Shown here piece after piece: positions 59,296-64,000 of a stretch of DNA of 64,000 nt (its first letter is position 1; every line of letters starts with the position of its first letter). Made by a program: the position numbers and the translations under genes. The notes below the pieces were generated by a model that was given only the letters and a program-made list of their open reading frames with translations, had not been told where the DNA came from and did not search any database. This DNA is from Sclerodactyla briareus (taxonomy: Eukaryota; Echinodermata; Holothuroidea; Dendrochirotida; Sclerodactylidae), in the NCBI GenBank assembly GCA_026419785.1, contig JAODTK010002021.1:124001-188000 (forward strand). Reading direction: 5' to 3'.

Positions 59296-59541
59296 TTGTT
59301 TTCATGCATGTTTAGGCGTAAATCGCGTTGGCACAAAACGAGAGAGGTAGACCAACGGTCGAGTGTGGATTACCCACGGTATCCCACTCCAATGTTATCA
59401 CTGAAACTACTTAGGATGTACCCTCATGTGTCAGAGTCCCCGGCTGTGGACGATCATGTTAATAATTCACGTTCCGCCACTGATGAGCTCCTGATAACCG
59501 GTGAACGGCGACGCACTAGATACTTATATGTACGTCTTTAG
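59296..59541 (+). CDS. Unidentified open frame, possible exon
   Basis: An AG (tttag) at about 59,315 is followed by an open frame of about 75 codons ending at tag at 59,541, with reading RRKSRWHKTREVDQRSSV through HVSESPAVDDHV to GERRRTRYLYVRL. Its composition is more protein-like than most frames in the window and it sits on the same strand as the GTPase exon. It does not match the expected second exon of a Ras-type protein (no effector loop or DTAGQE). The reading may be chance. Confidence 0.2.
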   Translation: MFSCMFRRKSRWHKTREVDQRSSVDYPRYPTPMLSLKLLRMYPHVSESPAVDDHVNNSRSATDELLITGERRRTRYLYVRL

Positions 59542-62500
59542 GGTAGGGATAAACATAGCCTTCAGTTTATATAGTATATTCAATTACAGCCACTATTCAG
59601 CTATTAAGATCAATAGAAGTTAACCTCGTAAAATGATCGTAGATTGATTCCATTGATATCACGGTTTGAGATAATTCAATAACAGCTATTCAGTATGCAG
59701 AGCTAAAGACATATTATTAACTGAGACTCTCAGGCTGGGTGGCATTTAATCTCATTAATAGTTTCTCGTATTCCAGTTGTATCGCGTGCACGATAACACA
59801 CCCGGGACGCTAATTCGATAACACGAGGCGTTGAAAGTATAAACTCCTATTGTAAGGGTGTCATAAACATGGTGACTGATAATATCAGGCATGCAATAAT
59901 ATGATGTTTCCACTTCTCATTGAATCATTTTGCGGTCATGTTGTGAACATATATAGTATTACTCCCAACTAATCGCCTATGGATCAAGTGAAGACTATGG
60001 TTGGTTTCGTTGGGTTGCCTTCAAGACCTAAAGCAGGTTAATACCCTAAAGCACGTTAATAACCAGTGTCACTCTCTTTCACTTTTCCTATAATTATTCA
60101 ACTCATTGTGTGATGCCCATGATAGTCCGTAACTCATTCTCGTGAAACTCTATAACCATCATTATTATCAACTGAATATCGTGTTCTCCAGTAAATCAGC
60201 TTTTTTCTTTTTCTTTCAACTATAACCCACGTTCATCCTTCGTGCCATATATATGTTCCTTCACTTGCTGAATTGTATTTTTTTTTCTCCTAACCCCCAG
60301 AGAATCAGTGTATTCTCCTATCGTCATAACTATCACAACCCCTTCCAGCCACAACAACCGGGTTTTAAACCGATTGTGTTCATCTCCATGACTATGTCCG
60401 GGCTGATGCTTCTAAGCATTCGTGCCTCTCAATTGCTAATCGCGTTCGTGATGTAGTATTCACAGCCACCAGTATGGGAATGTTCAGCTCATTTTCTGAT
60501 TACCGAAGATCCAGTATATTTTTTTCCCGGGCTGAAGCGCGCTGCACTCATTACCAGCATCACCATTAAGGCATCGTCAGTAACATTACACAGGGGTCGC
60601 CCTTACGTGCATCATCATCACGGAGCGGTTCAATTTAATGATGAATGGATGGGTGCTCAGCGTTTCCTGCCTTTCCGAATAATCGGCTGAAGTGAGCGCG
60701 TCAAATGCAGATTGTCATGTGTGTTAGTGTGACAATACAACATGTGACACATTAACTGACCAACACATCTTGTTGGGAAGCTGGTTTAGAACTGGTCTGG
60801 ATCTGGTCTTTACCGACTTTTCAGTGACTACGTGACTTTAGCGAACGAACAGACCAAAATGGACATCACTAATGATAGAAATTCCGCGTATAGTAGCTTT
60901 GAAGGTGAAAGGAGCGTTGATTATTAATTGACCTGCACGGGAGACACACAGTCTCAATGCAGGTGCCCGGTATTACTCAATGAAGTGACGGGTACTATCA
61001 GACTATCGATTGCGACCGCCGGAACCACAAAGGCCTATGCCGGCCTTGGTACCAGCAACAAGCGCCACAAATGGCGTACGTTGGGTAAAAAATGAAATGG
61101 AGGATTACAACTCGGGGTTAGAAGATATGTCTCAAAGTGAAATCTACCCTGGCCGTGGTATTATTAAGCATAACAGGACGAAGCAAAAGTATGAGTCCCG
61201 CAAGCGCCATATGTCAACATTAGCAGGAATCCATGTTATTTATAACTCGGAATAAACACAGGCACCGATCACTCCACCCAAGCGAATCTATCTCATGTCA
61301 TCATGCTGGGAGGGCACAGCGTGAGTTGAGAGTATTACGTGTGATTCCATTGTCGCCACTACTTTGACAGTTACCACTTCAAGACAGCTGTACCCGTATG
61401 ATGGACGACCCCATACCCCGCCGTCACGGCGGCTAAATTTTACGAACAAACCGCGGTAGTACCGCTGCTGGGTTCGAGCATACGGACTGAAAAAACATTC
61501 ATCTGGGCTAAATAGTCCTACGTAGCACATACCGGTGTGGGCAGATATTTGCGGAAAACTGGTCGAATAATGCGTTAACACGTGTTGATATGCTCCGATT
61601 CGTCTACGTTATGTCAGTGCTGCCCAACCTACCTAGTCATGGGTATCTACATGCCGAGGGAATTAAACATTGTATTTCCAGCCATTCAGCACTCACGCTA
61701 TGCGTTTAGGAAGTTGACACCGATAGCGTATTTTGAACGATGTCCATAGTTTAAGAAAAAAAACCCAGTTGGGGTCCGCCATTTCACATCATACACGCAC
61801 ATATAATCAGTGATATCACTAGCAATTATTGTCCATGCTGTTCGTATCGGCTGGCCAGTGTGTACGTCACTTGTTGAGGTATGGTCGAGCCTAAAGTAAT
61901 GTGTGGGTCTTTCACAGATGCAACTGGTACGGATTACATAATGATAAACACCCGTTATTTTTCTTCTCCAGCCTGACAGTTAGTGCGGTTTCTTACCAGC
62001 GGTTTTATCGTTAGCGATTTACATCTGAAGGAGGGTACGGGAATCTGCTATTTCTACCATCAACACCTGGTGAACTTTGCCTCCTCAACAGAAGTCACCA
62101 TTATTAAGACAAACAAACCAAACTGTACCCGTGCATGATAATTTACGAATCATTTTTTAAGTACGTAACTCGGCCCATTCTTGAGGTAAAGTGCGTCACG
62201 TTCAAACAGGTTTCAGGACGTACTATGGCCTGCTAGACTCTTCTTTAGCCACTCAGCGCACAGAGAGGTAAAATACGAGTCCTTCACGTAAGTGGTCTTA
62301 TATGATACTTGTTCACGACAGGAAAGCACGATGTCAGTACACCAATCACCTAGTATTTGTGGTTGTGTTAATAACTTTTCGCTTCAAAACAGAGTGATGC
62401 GCTCTGGTGTGTTTCTTTGTTTGCCAACTCGATTGCCTAGCAAAGACGATATATCCCTGGTTGTTCCGTTCATACCAAAAGACAATCTTGGAATCTCTTG

Positions 62501-63325
62501 GTTGCAATTTCGTTTAGTTTCAAAGCTCTAATGGAATTGACCCACTGAAGTGAATCACACTGATACATCATGAGGAAGAAGAAGAGACTAAGCTAAGAAG
62601 AAGTTGATAAGCTACGCTTGAGCAAACAAAATGTAAACTTTAGCCTATTCAGGCCCTATCATTCTTTGTTCTCACCAGATTCGATATACACTCACAAGGT
62701 CGAACTCGGGTGAGAAACAGGGAGAAACAATACAAAAGTATCTGTTCGGGGGACACATGCTCCTAAGGTAAAGTACCTACAAATGTCTACGCTTTTGCTA
62801 CGCCTCGATTTAGATTTTGTTTCCAGTATGTTCAGTTGTAAGGCAACTCGTCCAGACCTAACCGGTAGCTCGAGGCGAATTGCGGGGTAACTTGAGTCAT
62901 TCTTTCGGAACATTCAATGGATGAATTCGATGACATTCGAGATTCTAAAATTACTACTAATGTGTGGCAGTTCGCGCCTTGAAGCGTCGCGCCAAATGTT
63001 GCAGACTAGACATTCCGGAATATTTGTTTGATTGTTTTGTGTTTCTTTCGCAAAGAGTCATCAATGATTGAAATGGCCTACCAGAAAAAATGTGCGTTTA
63101 GTCTGATAAAATGCCTTCTCTTAAAAAATATTTTTCGAAACAATCATGGGGCAAATTCTTGCGTACGTTTTAGATTGCTGGTTAGAAGTCGGGTGAGTCT
63201 ATGAGGATATATCCTCTCTTCCCTACTGGCACCTCCCAGTAGGATATAGGGCTAGAGTATACTCAGTGTACTCCCCTACTCTCCCACTGTGAGCCCCAGC
63301 TCCTAGCGCATGGACAATATCCAGC
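59542..63325. other. Unassigned stretch downstream of the GTPase exon
   Basis: Open frames of about 81 (61,010-61,255, plus), 97 (61,288-61,581, minus), 79 (62,292-62,531, plus) and 73 codons (62,692-62,913, minus) have no recognisable family. The 61,010 frame (VRWVKNEMEDYNSGLEDM) is the most protein-like but lacks clear splice boundaries. Later GTPase exons may lie here, diverged or disrupted by indels, or beyond the window. Confidence 0.3.
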
Positions 63326-63329
63326 AAAC

Positions 63330-63750
63330 ACGAAACGTTTTCTAAACATGTTTCTTATTGTTTTCTGAAAACGTTTTATGTTGAGTAACACGAATGCTAC
63401 GGAAAACGTTTCCAAACCCTCCCAAAAATGTTTTGGGGAAAATATTCTGGAAACATTTCAATTTTACTTCAAATTTCGAGTTACAGCAAACCTTAGGAAA
63501 CAAACGATCATAATTTAATATACTTCGACAACAGTAACATAATTTAAATCCGTTTTGGCGCAAATGTTTTGCTACCAAAACTCTTTAGAGCACTTCAGAA
63601 AATTTGAAATGTGTTCCAAAAGTTTCTTCCCAAAACGTTTTGTGAAACGTTTCTCTGAGAAACATTCTCCTAACCTCGTGTTACTCAACCAAAAACGTTT
63701 TGAAAAAATCAGCGACAAACAGTTTAAAAAATGTTTTCAAAAGTTTTGGG
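63330..63750. mobile_element. Inverted-repeat MITE rich in AAAACGTTTT
   Basis: The left arm (about 63,350-63,465: ctgaaaacgttttatgttga, gtaacacga, gaaaacgtttcc, caaaaatgttttggg, gaaacatttcaa) is the reverse complement of the right arm (about 63,590-63,705) with modest divergence, around an AT-rich centre of about 120 bp. Both sides contain palindromic aaaacgtttt cores. Outside it, ggatatagggc occurs on both flanks (63,241 and 63,814). No coding sequence. Confidence 0.7.
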
Positions 63751-64000
63751 TTGTAGGGATGGTCATTAGTATATTCCCAGGAACCCCGCTACCTTGTGTT
63801 AACACCCTAGCGAAGGATATAGGGCATATACGGTACATAATTATTCCAATCCTCTTGTTATAACCTTCCAGGCAGAGTATGGGGTTGGTAGATTATACTC
63901 AATGTAGTGTAACAACCGGAAATATGACGTAGTATCTATTCTTATTCTTAATGTTACTTCGAACAATTTAGCCGAGGGGTGGACAATTGGCGTATTGTTC
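63751..64000. other. Window end, non-coding
   Basis: No gene recognised; flanks the MITE and shares ggatatagggc and tatactca.tgta motifs with 63,240-63,270. Confidence 0.4.

Overview
The window reads as nuclear DNA of a multicellular animal, most likely a marine invertebrate. Support comes from an exon with a canonical splice donor, a TATA promoter, tRNA-derived SINEs, a DIRS-type tyrosine-recombinase retrotransposon, a hAT element with target duplication, TTAA-flanked MITEs, and satellite arrays ending in a CA microsatellite plus hairpin. An echinoderm or other invertebrate deuterostome would fit, but I cannot prove the taxon from sequence alone. There is no sign of prokaryotic gene organisation. 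Nearly every repeat copy and coding relic carries scattered one-base indels, so either the elements are old or the assembly is unpolished.

Layout. 1-7.5 kb: AT-rich non-coding DNA with a SINE copy, two palindromic elements and a diverged MITE. 7.49-14.57 kb: a GC-rich DIRS retrotransposon on the minus strand with inverted terminal repeats, internal complementary region, reverse transcriptase, RNase H and the end of a tyrosine recombinase, all broken by frameshifts. 15-20.8 kb: a 79-bp satellite, a 555-bp tandem duplication, and two microsatellite-plus-hairpin ends. 21.2-23.6 kb: minus-strand exon candidates with splice signals, unidentified. 24-29.7 kb: a 3x140-bp higher-order satellite, then a hAT-like element with TSD. 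30-38 kb: a TTAA-flanked MITE, a foldback element and two TIR elements with possible TTA duplications. 38.2-41.1 kb: a 310-bp dimeric satellite rich in TGACCT half-sites, ending in a CA repeat and hairpin, then GGGCCC-type repeats. 43.4-45.5 kb: a minisatellite and a Ty3/Gypsy-like pol fragment. 49.8-50.8 kb: a 195-200-bp satellite. 52.7-54.7 kb: a 600-bp (4x150) satellite ending in a GC triplet repeat and hairpin. 55.9-56.3 kb: a second SINE with its tRNA head. 57.68-57.99 kb: a TATA promoter and first coding exon of a Ras-superfamily GTPase on the plus strand; its other exons were not found. 63.3-63.75 kb: an inverted-repeat MITE.

The only host gene that can be supported well is the GTPase first exon. 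The rest is mostly mobile and satellite DNA. The main unifying observation is that several arrays are built from modules of about 140-155 bp assembled as dimers, trimers and tetramers, and that arrays tend to end in a microsatellite followed by a short hairpin, which suggests they are dispersed mobile units and not centromeric satellites.
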